DNA of 64,000 nt from NCBI GenBank assembly GCA_965247225.1, contig CBDFGT010000029.1, forward strand, positions 1-64,000, given 5' to 3'. Below the pieces are notes generated by a model. It saw only the letters and a program-made list of their open reading frames with translations, searched no databases and had not been told where the DNA came from. This DNA comes from CBDFGT01 sp965247225 (lineage in GTDB: Bacteria > Pseudomonadota > Alphaproteobacteria > Rhizobiales > Rhizobiaceae). The stretch's first letter is position 1. Each line of letters starts with the position of its first letter. Made by a program: the position numbers and the translations under genes. Of this stretch, positions 1 to 9,074 are shown piece by piece.

Positions 1-1337
1 GAGAATGATTCCGAACCAGACGAGATCAATGCCAAGCTTTTCAGCAACCGGCACCAGCAATGGCACCATGATGAAAGCGATTTCAAAGAAATCGAGGAAA
101 CAGCCCAGGATGAAGACAATAATGGTGACGACGATCAGGAAGCCGTATTCCCCGCCGGGCAAGGCCAGCAGCAGATCCTCGATCCAGATATTGCCGTTGA
201 TCCCGTAAAAGGTCAGGCCGAAGACGCGCGCACCAATGAGGATCATCATCACAAAGGCCGAAAGCTTGGTCGTGGAATCCAGTGCCTGCTTGATGGTAGC
301 CATGGTGAGCCGACCTTTTGCCAGCGAAATCAGCAATGCGCCGGTTGCGGCCCCATGGCACCCCCTTCCGTCGGCGTGGCGATTCCGAGGAAAATCGTTC
401 CCAAAACCAGAAATATCAAAGCCAGAGGCGGAATCAGGACAATAATGACCTGTTCTGCGAGCCGCGAGATCAGGTTGAGTTTGAAACGGTAGTTTGCCAG
501 CGCTATGACATAGGATACGCCAACCGCAAAAGCCATGGCGGCAACCAGACGCCATTCGGAACTGATTGCGGCAAAAAGCACATCATGGCCAACGAAATAT
601 GCAGCGGCAGAAACGGCCATCATGACCAGCAGTGAGGTAACGCCATTGCCGAGTGTCCGGGCCTCCACGGGAAGAGCCGGTGCCATATGCGGCTTGAAGA
701 TGGTGATGGCGAAAATATAGAGGCAATAAACGCCGACGATGATGAGAGCGGGATACAGCGCACCCTCATACATATCTCCCACGGATCTGCCGAGCTGATC
801 GGCCATCACAATGAGCACCAGCGAGGGTGGCACGATCTGTGCCAGAGTGCCGGACGCCGCGATGGTGCCGGTAACCAGTGTGCGATCATAGTTGAAACGC
901 AGCATGATCGGCAGGGATATCAGGCCCATGGCCATAACAGAGGCTGCAACGACGCCCGTTGTTGCCCCGAGGAGTGCGCCGACGAGAATGACGGCATAGG
1001 CAAGGCCGCCGCGGACCGGACCGAACAATTGTCCTATCGTATCCAGAAGATCCTCTGCCATGCGCGACCGTTCGAGAATCAGGCCCATGAAGGTGAAAAA
1101 CGGGATGGCCAGCAATGTATCATTATACATGATCCCGTAGATGCGCTCCGGGTGAGATTGCAGCAGCGGCCAGAACAGCCTGATCTGCGGGGATATGGAC
1201 GAGAGTTCGACGCCAATGGCAAAGAATGCCAGACCTCCCGCTGCCAGCGTGAAAGCGACGGGATATCCCAGAAGCAGCGACGCCATCACTGTGACAAACA
1301 TGATGGGGGCGAGATTATGCGCAATCAGGTCGATCAT
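1..1337 (-). pseudogene. dctM: TRAP transporter large permease DctM, frameshifted and cut by window edge
   Basis: Large membrane subunit (12-TM type) of a tripartite ATP-independent periplasmic transporter, which imports organic acids or similar solutes driven by an ion gradient. The first 330 codons, from the ATG at 1337, are strongly hydrophobic and end in the family motif ATPTEGGAMG. The frame then breaks in a C run at 351-354 (one C short of the expected five). In the next frame the protein continues without a stop to base 1, reading AATGALLISLAKGRLTM and onwards with normal DctM helices. The end of the gene lies outside the window. It follows dctQ with one base between them. The single-base deletion in a homopolymer may be a sequencing error. 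The substrate cannot be told from sequence, and no dctP binding-protein gene is visible here. Confidence 0.85.
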
Positions 1338-1338
1338 C

Positions 1339-1902
1339 TCAAATGCCCTTCTCTTCGGTCACGGCATTGCCCTGATCCATTTCAGGGATGGGGTCTTGCA
1401 TGGTGCCCGCAATGATCGCTGCCCGCTTGATGACTTCGGATACGGCCTGAGCCGTCAGCAGCATGAAGCCTGCAAGAACAACGAATTTTGCCGGCCAGAT
1501 GATCAACCCGCCTGCGCTGGAGGAAATTTCACCACTGCGAAACGAGAGCCAGAACCAGGGCCAGGCCAGACGTACCATCAAAATCGAAAAGGGCAGAAGG
1601 AAAATTATATGCAGGACAAGATCAATCCAGTCCCGCGTGCGCTTGCTCCATCCGGAGGAGAGGATGTCTATGCGGATATGTTCGTTTTTCAACAGGGCAT
1701 AGGCGGCGGCAAGCATGAAGACGGTTCCAAACAGATACCATTGCACCTCAAGCCAGGCATTGGAGGAGATATCAAATACCTTGCGCACAACAGCATTGCC
1801 TGCGCTGATCAGGACCGATGCCAGGATCAGCCATGATACCGAGCGTCCTATGAAACTTGTTATTGCATCAATTGCCCTGCTGAGCATGAGTAGCAAGTGC
1901 AT
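1339..1902 (-). CDS. dctQ: TRAP transporter small permease DctQ
   Basis: Small four-helix membrane subunit of a TRAP transporter, 187 aa, which pairs with DctM and the periplasmic binding protein. Four hydrophobic segments are visible, with the DctQ-typical stretch NAWLEVQWYLFG between helices 1 and 2 and ALLKNEHIRIDI just after helix 2. A G-rich ribosome binding site (GGGGGGAA) lies a few bases upstream of the ATG at 1902. The stop is separated from the dctM start by one base, so the two are translationally coupled. The substrate is unknown. Confidence 0.9.
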   Translation of the reverse strand: MHLLLMLSRAIDAITSFIGRSVSWLILASVLISAGNAVVRKVFDISSNAWLEVQWYLFGTVFMLAAAYALLKNEHIRIDILSSGWSKRTRDWIDLVLHIIFLLPFSILMVRLAWPWFWLSFRSGEISSSAGGLIIWPAKFVVLAGFMLLTAQAVSEVIKRAAIIAGTMQDPIPEMDQGNAVTEEKGI

Positions 1903-2259
1903 CGCGTTCCCCCCGTGCCTGCTTTTTTGTGATTATAGTACAATCTGTGCCGTCGAAAGCGGATGAAAGCAAGGGAATTTTGCCGATCAGGCTCTTCCGG
2001 GTGACAGGATCTAGGGTTATTGATGTATGCAAAATCAGTCGGGCAGACTATGCCACCTGTTTGACATGCTGTGACCTTTGACCGTTCCAGATGGAATTTT
2101 ACGGCTTGTGTCTGCTTCGGGTGCATGCAAATCCGTTTCAAATCGATTGAACCCTTCCTTCCTTCTCAAGCGATGCATTGCGCTTTATGGCCGGATTGTG
2201 TATTCCGGCACATGCGCATTGAAGGATGCGGTGCAATATTTTCGCGCAGGAGAATGAGA
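1903..2259. other. Intergenic region between divergent dctQ and coxIV-like gene
   Basis: This 357-base stretch must hold the promoters of dctQ (leftwards) and of the small oxidase gene (rightwards). No convincing coding frame, tRNA or strong hairpin was found. TTGACA- and TTGACC-like hexamers occur around 2060-2090 on the plus strand but lack a good -10 partner, so no promoter is called. Confidence 0.5.
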
Positions 2260-2484
2260 ATGAGTGAACACCAGTCCGGACCCGTCGAGCTTGGCGCACC
2301 GATGGATTATCGCGAGCATGAAAAAACATATGCCCTGTTTATCAACCTGTCGAAATACGCCACCGTGATCATCGTTATGCTGTTGATTTCCATGGCAGCA
2401 GGCTTTTTCGGCGGCTTCGGTTTCTTCTCTGCGCTGATCCTTTTTGTACTTTTGAGCGCAGTCGGCATTGTTGCCCTGCGCTGA
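2260..2484 (+). CDS. aa3-type cytochrome c oxidase subunit IV-like small membrane protein
   Basis: A 74-aa protein of the bacterial aa3-type cytochrome c oxidase subunit IV family. Its pattern is typical: a short soluble N-terminus with a MDYREHEKTYALF segment, followed by two hydrophobic stretches (YATVIIVMLLISMAAGFFGG and the last 20 residues) forming a hairpin in the inner membrane. The ATG at 2260 is chosen because AGGAG (2248-2252) is 7 bases upstream; the ATG at 2254 is too close. The family is often found next to the transhydrogenase genes in alphaproteobacteria, as here, and not with the main oxidase operon. A terminator separates it from pntAA. Confidence 0.85.
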   Translation: MSEHQSGPVELGAPMDYREHEKTYALFINLSKYATVIIVMLLISMAAGFFGGFGFFSALILFVLLSAVGIVALR

Positions 2485-2556
2485 ACCTTCGGGTTCATCA
2501 CGCCTGACATTCTGTCCGACGGCTGCCGGTGCCTTGTTGCGGCCCTGATTTTGGCG

Positions 2557-2593
2557 CGTGGTTTCGGACATGAGTCCGGAACCACGGATTTTT
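2557..2593 (+). terminator. Rho-independent terminator after the oxidase subunit IV gene
   Basis: A 13-bp stem (2557-2569 with 2574-2586, one T-G wobble), an ATGA loop and then GATTTTT. It lies between the small oxidase gene and pntAA, so the transhydrogenase operon either has its own promoter downstream of it or depends on read-through. Confidence 0.8.
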
Positions 2594-2668
2594 GAACAGG
2601 CATTTGGCGGTTTCGCCCGGGATTGCCCCGCAGCTGACATGTCAGATGCAACGTATGAGGAGTGCGTT

Positions 2669-3829
2669 GTGGCTCAAACGATATTTATCGCAAGGGAAAC
2701 GGATCCGGAGGAGGGGCGCGTTGCAGGATCTCCGGACAGTGTGAAAAAGATGAAAACGCTTGGTTTTGACGTCATTGTCGAAGCCGGTGCCGGTCTTTTG
2801 TCGCGCATTCCGGATGCGGAGTTTGAAAAGGTTGGTGCTGTCATCGGATCTTCTTCCGATGCTGCGTCGGCGGATGTGATCCTGAAAGTGCGCCGTCCGG
2901 ATACGGGCGAGATTGCAGTCTACAAGCGCGGCGCCATTGTTATCGCTATCATGGACCCTTATGGCCACCAGGAAGCGCTGGACGCCATGGGCAAGGCCGG
3001 GCTCACCGCCTTTGCCATGGAACTGATGCCACGCATTACCCGTGCGCAGTCCATGGATGTCCTGTCCAGCCAGGCCAATCTGGCAGGATACCAGGCCGTC
3101 ATTGATGCCGCTTCTGAATTTGACCGTGCCATGCCGATGATGATGACGGCAGCCGGAACAGTTCCAGCGGCCAAAGTGTTTGTCATGGGCGCAGGTGTTG
3201 CAGGGTTGCAGGCCATTGCCACAGCCAAGCGACTGGGTGCTGCCGTTTCGGCAACAGATGTGCGCCCGGCTTCCAAGGAGCAGGTTGCCTCGCTCGGCGG
3301 CAAGTTCATTGCCGTGGAAGACGAAGAGTTCAAGTCGGCCGAAACGGCTGGCGGCTATGCCAAGGAAATGTCGAAGGACTATCAGGCCAAACAGGCAGCG
3401 CTTGTGGCCGATCATATTTCAAAACAGGACATTATCATCACCACAGCGCTGATACCGGGCAGGCCCGCGCCGCGTCTGGTAACCCGCCAGATGCTGAAAA
3501 GCATGAAGCCGGGGTCTGTTGCCGTTGATCTGGCGGTCGAGCGTGGCGGCAATATCGAAGGCTCTGTTGCAGGTTCGGTAGTTGATGTCGAGGGTGTGCG
3601 GGTGATTGGCTACAACAATGTGCCGGGCCGCATCGCTACCAGCGCCTCGCTGCTCTATGCCAAGAACCTTGTCACTTTCCTTGAAACGCTGGTTTCAAAA
3701 GAGACGAAGCTTTTGGCCGTGAACATGGATGACGAACTGGTGAAGGCTACGGCGCTGACCCGCGATGGTGCTGTCGTCCATCCAAATTTTGGTGGTGTTA
3801 AACCTGAAGATGCCGTGAAGGGAGAATAA
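2669..3829 (+). CDS. pntAA: NAD(P) transhydrogenase subunit alpha part 1 (domain I)
   Basis: NAD(H)-binding peripheral subunit (domain I) of proton-translocating transhydrogenase, which uses proton motive force to reduce NADP+ with NADH. The 386-aa product matches the split alpha-1 form found in alphaproteobacteria. It has the Rossmann loop GAGVAGLQAIATAKRLGA near residue 175 and the family-typical RPGSVAVDLA-like segment (KPGSVAVDLAVERGGN) near residue 280. The start is the GTG at 2669, read as MAQTIFIARE, because AGGAG at 2658-2662 lies 6 bases before it; upstream in-frame ATGs fall in the terminator region. Three bases separate it from pntAB in an obvious operon. Confidence 0.95.
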   Translation: MAQTIFIARETDPEEGRVAGSPDSVKKMKTLGFDVIVEAGAGLLSRIPDAEFEKVGAVIGSSSDAASADVILKVRRPDTGEIAVYKRGAIVIAIMDPYGHQEALDAMGKAGLTAFAMELMPRITRAQSMDVLSSQANLAGYQAVIDAASEFDRAMPMMMTAAGTVPAAKVFVMGAGVAGLQAIATAKRLGAAVSATDVRPASKEQVASLGGKFIAVEDEEFKSAETAGGYAKEMSKDYQAKQAALVADHISKQDIIITTALIPGRPAPRLVTRQMLKSMKPGSVAVDLAVERGGNIEGSVAGSVVDVEGVRVIGYNNVPGRIATSASLLYAKNLVTFLETLVSKETKLLAVNMDDELVKATALTRDGAVVHPNFGGVKPEDAVKGE

Positions 3830-3832
3830 GAC

Positions 3833-4234
3833 ATGGCCAATGATGTTCTCAACAAGGCTCTTGACGGGCTTGATTCCGCTGTAGATGCCGTGCGTGCTGC
3901 TGCGGCCAAAACACCGGATCTGACCCAGACGGTGGTAGCGCATACGGGTGTGGATCCCTTTATCTTTCAGTTTGCCATTTTCATCATGGCGATCTTCGTT
4001 GGCTATTACGTTGTCTGGTCTGTGACGCCTGCGCTGCACACGCCGCTGATGGCCGTTACCAATGCCATTTCGTCCGTGATTGTGGTCGGTGCGCTCTTGT
4101 CGGTCGGCATTTCGCTTTCAGGCTTTGCCACGGGCTTTGGTTTTGTGGCCCTGATTCTGGCCTCGGTGAATATCTTTGGCGGTTTCCTGGTCACCCAGCG
4201 CATGCTTGCCATGTACAAGAAAAAAGAAAAGTGA
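3833..4234 (+). CDS. pntAB: NAD(P) transhydrogenase subunit alpha part 2 (membrane)
   Basis: Membrane-anchoring half of the alpha subunit (part of domain II), 133 aa. After a charged N-terminal 40 residues there are three hydrophobic helices (about 44-62, 70-95 and 100-120), and the protein ends in a basic KKKEK tail. In the split form this small subunit joins PntAA to the PntB channel. It sits 3 bases after pntAA and 9 bases before pntB. Confidence 0.95.
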   Translation: MANDVLNKALDGLDSAVDAVRAAAAKTPDLTQTVVAHTGVDPFIFQFAIFIMAIFVGYYVVWSVTPALHTPLMAVTNAISSVIVVGALLSVGISLSGFATGFGFVALILASVNIFGGFLVTQRMLAMYKKKEK

Positions 4235-4243
4235 GGATGCGTT

Positions 4244-5641
4244 ATGTCTGAGAATATTGGCGCTTTCCTCTATCTTGTGTCCGGGGTGCTGTTTATCATG
4301 GCTCTGCGCGGACTTTCCAATCCTGTGACCAGCCGTAAAGGCAATATTTACGGCATGTCGGGCATGGGCATTGCGATTGTCACGACCCTGCTTCTGGCAA
4401 CACCTTCCTTCGGCGGACTGATGCTCATCGTTGCGGGCCTTGCTATCGGTGGCGGAGCCGGAGCCTATATTGCCCGGTCTATCCCCATGACCTCCATGCC
4501 GCAGCTGGTGGCCGGTTTTCACTCGCTTGTGGGTCTGGCAGCGGTTCTGGTGGCTTCTGCCGCGCTCTATTCGCCTTCTGCCTTCGGCATTGGCGACGTT
4601 GGCTCCATCCATGGTCAGGCGCTGGTGGAAATGTCGCTCGGTGTGGCCATCGGTGCGATTACCTTTACCGGCTCGATCATTGCCTTCCTGAAGCTTGACG
4701 GGCGGATGTCCGGCAAGCCGATCATGCTGCCGATGCGCCACGCCATCAATATTGCGCTTCTGGCGGCCATTGTGGTGCTGATCGGGATTCTGGTCGGCAC
4801 GGAAAGCCATATTGTTTTCTGGATGATTGTGCTTCTGTCCCTGGCCTTCGGTGTGCTGCTGATCATCCCGATCGGCGGGGCCGATATGCCGGTTGTCGTT
4901 TCGATGCTGAATTCCTATTCCGGCTGGGCTGCTGCCGGTATCGGTTTCACGCTCGGCAATCTGGCGCTGATCATTACAGGTGCGCTTGTCGGTTCTTCGG
5001 GTGCCATCCTTTCCTACATCATGTGCAAAGGCATGAACCGTTCGTTTATTTCGGTGATCATAGGCGGATTCGGAGGCGAGACTGCGGCGGTTGCCGATGA
5101 CGGTATCGTACGCACGGTCAAGCAGGGCTCTGCCGAGGATGCGGCCTTCCTGATGATGAATGCCTCCAAGGTCATCATCGTTCCGGGCTATGGCATGGCT
5201 GTTGCCCAGGCACAGCATGCCGTACGGGAACTGGCTGACAAGCTGAAGGAAAATGGCGTGGAAGTGAAGTATGCGATTCATCCGGTAGCCGGCCGTATGC
5301 CGGGCCATATGAACGTGCTTCTGGCTGAAGCCAATGTTCCCTATGATGAAGTGTTCGAGCTGGAGGATATCAATTCCGAATTTGCGCAGGCCGATGTTGC
5401 CTATGTGATCGGGGCCAATGATGTGACCAATCCTGCTGCGCGCGATGACAAGACATCGCCTATCTATGGCATGCCCATCCTCGATGTGGACAAGGCCAAG
5501 ACTTGCCTGTTCGTCAAGCGTTCGCTGGGTTCCGGCTATGCAGGTATTGACAATACCCTGTTCTACAAGGACAGCACGATGATGCTTCTGGGCGATGCCA
5601 AGAAAATGACAGATGATATTGTCAAGGCCATGGCACACTGA
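4244..5641 (+). CDS. pntB: NAD(P) transhydrogenase subunit beta
   Basis: Beta subunit of the proton-translocating transhydrogenase, 465 aa, the usual length. The N-terminal 260 residues form a bundle of membrane helices (domain II, proton path). The C-terminal 180 residues are domain III, which binds NADP(H): the GYGMAVAQAQHAV loop, AGRMPGHMNVLLAEA and VIGANDVTNPAARDD are all present. It is the last gene of the pnt operon and is followed by a terminator. Confidence 0.96.
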   Translation: MSENIGAFLYLVSGVLFIMALRGLSNPVTSRKGNIYGMSGMGIAIVTTLLLATPSFGGLMLIVAGLAIGGGAGAYIARSIPMTSMPQLVAGFHSLVGLAAVLVASAALYSPSAFGIGDVGSIHGQALVEMSLGVAIGAITFTGSIIAFLKLDGRMSGKPIMLPMRHAINIALLAAIVVLIGILVGTESHIVFWMIVLLSLAFGVLLIIPIGGADMPVVVSMLNSYSGWAAAGIGFTLGNLALIITGALVGSSGAILSYIMCKGMNRSFISVIIGGFGGETAAVADDGIVRTVKQGSAEDAAFLMMNASKVIIVPGYGMAVAQAQHAVRELADKLKENGVEVKYAIHPVAGRMPGHMNVLLAEANVPYDEVFELEDINSEFAQADVAYVIGANDVTNPAARDDKTSPIYGMPILDVDKAKTCLFVKRSLGSGYAGIDNTLFYKDSTMMLLGDAKKMTDDIVKAMAH

Positions 5642-5766
5642 TTGCAACAGCAGCCTTCCAAAGCGTGTTGCGATCTTCCAGATTCGATTGCCACGCTTCA
5701 AGTCTTGTTTTTACGCATGTCGTTATCACAAAACCGCTGCACACTTTTGCGCGACATGCTTTAAAT

Positions 5767-5800
5767 CCCGCCGGCCAATCGCTCTGGCGGGCTTTTATTT
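5767..5800 (+). terminator. Terminator after pntB
   Basis: A CCCGCC...GGCGGG stem (5768-5791) with a loop of about 13 bases, followed by CTTTTATTT. It lies between the convergent pntB and TPR lipoprotein genes. Confidence 0.7.
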
Positions 5801-5852
5801 CACATGCAGAATGTCAACAATCCCGTCCTTGCACCAGACGGACTGTGGAGCC

Positions 5853-6737
5853 TCACGATGTCTTGCCTGCGCGGGTCCGGGCAACGCCATTTTGTGCAGG
5901 CAGGTAGTTGGGATCCAGCTGCAAGGCGTGGCGATAGGATCTGGATGCACGCACCACGTCGCCCTTGCGCTCGTAAACCAGTGCCTGGTTGGCCCAGGAT
6001 TCAGCCAGTTTGGGGTTCAGTTCAATGGCATGATTGAAATCGGCAAAGGCATTGTCGTCATCATTGAGGGCGACATAGGATACGCCCCGGCCATTATAGG
6101 GCTCGGGCGAGGACGGTGACAATGAAATCGCACTGGAAAAATCATCAATGGCCTTGGCATGGTCACCCTTGATCTGCCAGATCAGACCACGACGGTGATA
6201 GGCGCGACCGTCAGTCGTATCCAGGGCAATCGCCCTGTTGAAATCGCTCATGGCCTCGTCGAGGCGTCCGGCCTGACGATAGAGATCGCCGCGTCCGATA
6301 TAGGCGACATCATAATTCGGATTGATCTGCAAAGCCGTGTTATAGTCCTGGGCTGCATCCCCCGGATTACCGAGATTGCGATTGACCAGAGCGCGATTGG
6401 CATAGGCCTGATAAAAGCGCGGGTTCAATGCGATGGCCTGGTCGAAATCCTTGATCGCACGGCGGAATTCACCCGATTGTCCGTAGGCCGAACCACGGGT
6501 ATTGTAGCCTTCCGGATCCTGCGGATTGGCGTCAATAACGCTGGTGAGCGATGCTATGTTTTCTTCCGAGCCCTGCGCACGATCCAGCTTGATCATGTCG
6601 GTCGATGTTGTCGAGCAACCGGCCAGCATAACGGCACAGACAAATGCCAGAGCGGGCAGTTTCCAGTGTGCCAGTCTTGAGCGCCCTTCAAATGCGGCAT
6701 GATTCGGATCGGTCAAAACAGAAGCCATCATTGGCAT
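5853..6737 (-). CDS. TPR-repeat lipoprotein
   Basis: A 294-aa lipoprotein. A long basic N-terminus leads to a hydrophobic segment ending in the lipobox LAGC (Cys41), followed by about six tetratricopeptide repeats of 34 residues (repeated A-x-x-D-F/Y-x-x-A-I-x-L-x-P patterns). It resembles the NlpI-like and outer-membrane TPR lipoproteins that scaffold cell-envelope complexes, but no specific partner can be named. The start could also be a later Met in the first 4 codons. It is convergent with pntB and downstream of rpsU, with a terminator between. Confidence 0.85.
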   Translation of the reverse strand: MPMMASVLTDPNHAAFEGRSRLAHWKLPALAFVCAVMLAGCSTTSTDMIKLDRAQGSEENIASLTSVIDANPQDPEGYNTRGSAYGQSGEFRRAIKDFDQAIALNPRFYQAYANRALVNRNLGNPGDAAQDYNTALQINPNYDVAYIGRGDLYRQAGRLDEAMSDFNRAIALDTTDGRAYHRRGLIWQIKGDHAKAIDDFSSAISLSPSSPEPYNGRGVSYVALNDDDNAFADFNHAIELNPKLAESWANQALVYERKGDVVRASRSYRHALQLDPNYLPAQNGVARTRAGKTS

Positions 6738-6781
6738 GTCGTCCTTGCTCGGTTCACAGTCGGTGCGGAGTTATGAATATC

Positions 6782-6813
6782 AAAATGGCGGCAGCGATAA
6801 GATCGCTCCCGCC
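6782..6813 (-). terminator. Terminator after rpsU
   Basis: On the minus strand a GGCGG/CCGCC plus GCGAT/ATCGC stem with a 2x2 internal loop and CTT loop (6787-6813) is followed by ATTTTG. It is placed directly downstream of rpsU. Confidence 0.65.
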
Positions 6814-6848
6814 AGCATGAATTGTAATAACGTTTAAATAACGGCAGA

Positions 6849-7091
6849 TTAACGGGCACCGGCAGCAGCAGGGCGTGGAGCCGGGGCAATGCCGCTTTCG
6901 CGCTGCAAGCGCTTGCGTGCCAGCTTGCGAACGCGACGAACGGCTTCAGCCTTTTCACGCGCACGCTTTTCAGATGGCTTTTCATAATAGTCGCGCATCT
7001 TCATTTCACGGAAGATGCCTTCGCGCTGCATTTTCTTCTTGAGCGCGCGAAGCGCCTGATCAACATTGTTGTCGCGGACTAGTACCTGCAC
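6849..7091 (-). CDS. rpsU: 30S ribosomal protein S21
   Basis: Ribosomal protein S21, 80 aa, small basic protein of the 30S subunit near the anti-Shine-Dalgarno end of 16S rRNA. The N-terminus MQVLVRDNNVDQALRALKKK and the EMKMRDYYEKPSEKRARE block are diagnostic. The C-terminus extends into an alanine/proline-rich tail (PAPRPAAAGAR), common in alphaproteobacterial S21. It is transcribed alone leftwards. Confidence 0.97.
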   Translation of the reverse strand: MQVLVRDNNVDQALRALKKKMQREGIFREMKMRDYYEKPSEKRAREKAEAVRRVRKLARKRLQRESGIAPAPRPAAAGAR

Positions 7092-7425
7092 GTGGATCCC
7101 GTTCCTTGTCTTGTGTTAAGCCATTCAATCAATAAGGATTGACAGCAATGAAAATTTTTCGCACACCCCAATGGATTGCGATTGGAAGTGCCGATACCAG
7201 ATTGAACTTTAAAAGTCTAGGGTTGGGGTCTATTAAATTGCTGCAATTGTATGGAATCTGATCGTTGCTGATCATGGCAACCGCCAAACTGTCGCCGGAA
7301 CGTATGATTTGTCAAAAGCGACACTTGACCGCGTCGCAAAAGAAACGTCCTTGTGCTACAGGATTTGCAATTTCATATGTTACAGCATCAGTCCTGCAAC
7401 TGTTCAAAACGAGCGAGATCAGCCC
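7092..7425. other. Intergenic region between divergent rpsU and soxB
   Basis: This 334-base stretch must contain the promoters of rpsU and of the sox operon. The soxB frame stays open back to 7309, but that extension (SKATLDRVAKETSLCY...) does not match SoxB proteins and is probably non-coding. No hairpin, tRNA or clear riboswitch was recognised. Confidence 0.5.
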
Positions 7426-8679
7426 ATGCGCAAGTATTCGGTTTTTGCTTTGGCCCGCGAGGCAATGCGCGGCCACAAGGGCTGGGAGCCACAGTGGAGC
7501 TCGCCGGAGCCCCGCAGTACTTATGATGTGATTATCGTTGGAGCCGGTGGTCATGGTCTGGGTACAGCCTACTATCTGGCAAAGGAGCACGGCATTACCA
7601 ATATTGCCGTTCTTGAAAAGGGCTGGCTGGGTGGCGGCAATACCGGCCGCAACACAACGATCATTCGTTCCAACTATCTCTATGACGAGAGCGCCGGACT
7701 TTATAACCATGCCTTGAAGATGTGGGACAGGCTCAGCCAGGAGCTGAACTATAACGTGATGTTCTCTCCCCGCGGCGTCATGATGCTGGCGCACAATGTG
7801 CATGATATGCAGTCCTTCAAGCGCCATATCCATGCCAACCGGCTGAACGGTATCGACAATCAATGGCTGACACCTGAAGAGGCGAAGGAATTCTGTCCGC
7901 CACTGAATATTTCCAGGTCATCGCGCTATCCGATTGTCGGAGCTGCCCTGCAGCGCAAGGGCGGAACGGCGCGGCATGATGCTGTTGCCTGGGGCTATGC
8001 CCGTGCGGCTGCCGATCTGGGTGTCCATATTATCCAGAATTGTGAAGTCACCGGCATTCGCCGTGGTGTGGACGGTTCTGTGACGGGTGTTGAAACCGGC
8101 AAGGGCTTCATCGGTGCCAAAAAGATAGGTGTTGTGGCCGCCGGTCATACCTCGGTTTTGATGCAGATGGCCGATATTCGCATGCCGCTGGTCAGCTATC
8201 CGTTGCAGGCGCTGGTGTCAGAGCCTGTGAAGCCTGTGTTCCCCTGCGTTGTCATGTCCAACACCGTTCACGCCTATATTTCCCAGTCGGACAAGGGTGA
8301 ACTGGTGATAGGAGCCGGTACGGACCAGTATGCCTCCTATTCGCAAACCGGCGGGCTGCATATTATCAACCACACGCTGGACGCCATCTGCGAACTGTTC
8401 CCGATGTTTACCCGCATGAAAATGCTGCGTTCCTGGGGCGGCATTGTTGATGTGACGCCGGATCGTTCGCCTATTCTGGCGAAGACGCCTGTAAAGGGAC
8501 TTTACGTCAATTGCGGCTGGGGAACGGGCGGTTTCAAGGCAACGCCGGGTTCGGCGCATGTGTTTGCCCATACGATTGCCCGCGATGAGCCCCATGCTAT
8601 CAATGCAGGGTTTACGCTTGAGCGGTTCCGCAGCGGAAGGTTGATTGATGAAGCGGCGGCGGCGGCTGTGGCGCATTAA
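7426..8679 (+). CDS. soxB: Sarcosine oxidase subunit beta
   Basis: Flavin-containing subunit of the heterotetrameric sarcosine oxidase, which demethylates sarcosine to glycine and passes the C1 unit to tetrahydrofolate. The product is 417 aa from the ATG at 7426. It has an N-terminal dinucleotide-binding loop (VIIVGAGGHGLGTAYYLA, residues 35-52) and the motif GGTARHDAVAWGYARAA, whose His184 corresponds by motif to the covalent FMN ligand. The C-terminal CGWGTGGFKATPGS segment is typical of the DAO fold. It is the first gene of soxBDAG. Sarcosine usually comes from choline/glycine betaine breakdown or creatinine. Confidence 0.95.
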   Translation: MRKYSVFALAREAMRGHKGWEPQWSSPEPRSTYDVIIVGAGGHGLGTAYYLAKEHGITNIAVLEKGWLGGGNTGRNTTIIRSNYLYDESAGLYNHALKMWDRLSQELNYNVMFSPRGVMMLAHNVHDMQSFKRHIHANRLNGIDNQWLTPEEAKEFCPPLNISRSSRYPIVGAALQRKGGTARHDAVAWGYARAAADLGVHIIQNCEVTGIRRGVDGSVTGVETGKGFIGAKKIGVVAAGHTSVLMQMADIRMPLVSYPLQALVSEPVKPVFPCVVMSNTVHAYISQSDKGELVIGAGTDQYASYSQTGGLHIINHTLDAICELFPMFTRMKMLRSWGGIVDVTPDRSPILAKTPVKGLYVNCGWGTGGFKATPGSAHVFAHTIARDEPHAINAGFTLERFRSGRLIDEAAAAAVAH

Positions 8680-8738
8680 ACACATTTCATTTTCACTGCC
8701 GGGCCAGATGCGGTCCGGGCGGCAGTATGGAGAAACAG

Positions 8739-9074
8739 ATGCTTTTGATACATTGCCCTTATTGCGAAGAAGAGCGCCCGGAACTGGAATTTCGCCATGC
8801 AGGTGATGCGCATATTGCCCGGGCTTCCAATCTGGCCGATGTTTCGGATGAGGATTTTGAAAAATTCTTCTTTCTGCGCGACAATGTGAAGGGCCTTACC
8901 TTTGAGCGCTGGCGTCATGTGCATGGTTGCGGACGTTTTTTCAATGCAGCGCGTGACACTGTCAGTGACAAGTTCTACCGCACCTACAAGGTTGGTGAGC
9001 CCAGGCCCGAGATCGACGTTGCCCAGCCTGTTGTTGCCACGGCAGCGCAGACAGATACAGGAGTGGCACAATGA
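8739..9074 (+). CDS. soxD: Sarcosine oxidase subunit delta
   Basis: Small zinc-binding subunit of heterotetrameric sarcosine oxidase, 111 aa. The zinc ligands are visible as HCPYC (Cys6, Cys9) and RHVHGCGRFF (His60, Cys64). The start at 8739 (MLLIHCPYC) is preferred over 8727 because GGAG at 8729-8732 is 6 bases upstream and the protein then begins as family members do. Its stop overlaps the soxA start as ATGA. Confidence 0.95.
   Translation: MLLIHCPYCEEERPELEFRHAGDAHIARASNLADVSDEDFEKFFFLRDNVKGLTFERWRHVHGCGRFFNAARDTVSDKFYRTYKVGEPRPEIDVAQPVVATAAQTDTGVAQ

Noticed and set aside
4118..5701. 527-codon open frame on the minus strand
   Set aside because: It is antisense to pntB; the translation is His/Arg/Gln-rich without any domain, typical of a shadow frame in GC-rich coding DNA.
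7309..7425. Upstream extension of soxB
   Set aside because: The extra 39 residues do not resemble SoxB N-termini; MRKYSVFALAREAMRGHKGW is the family-typical start.
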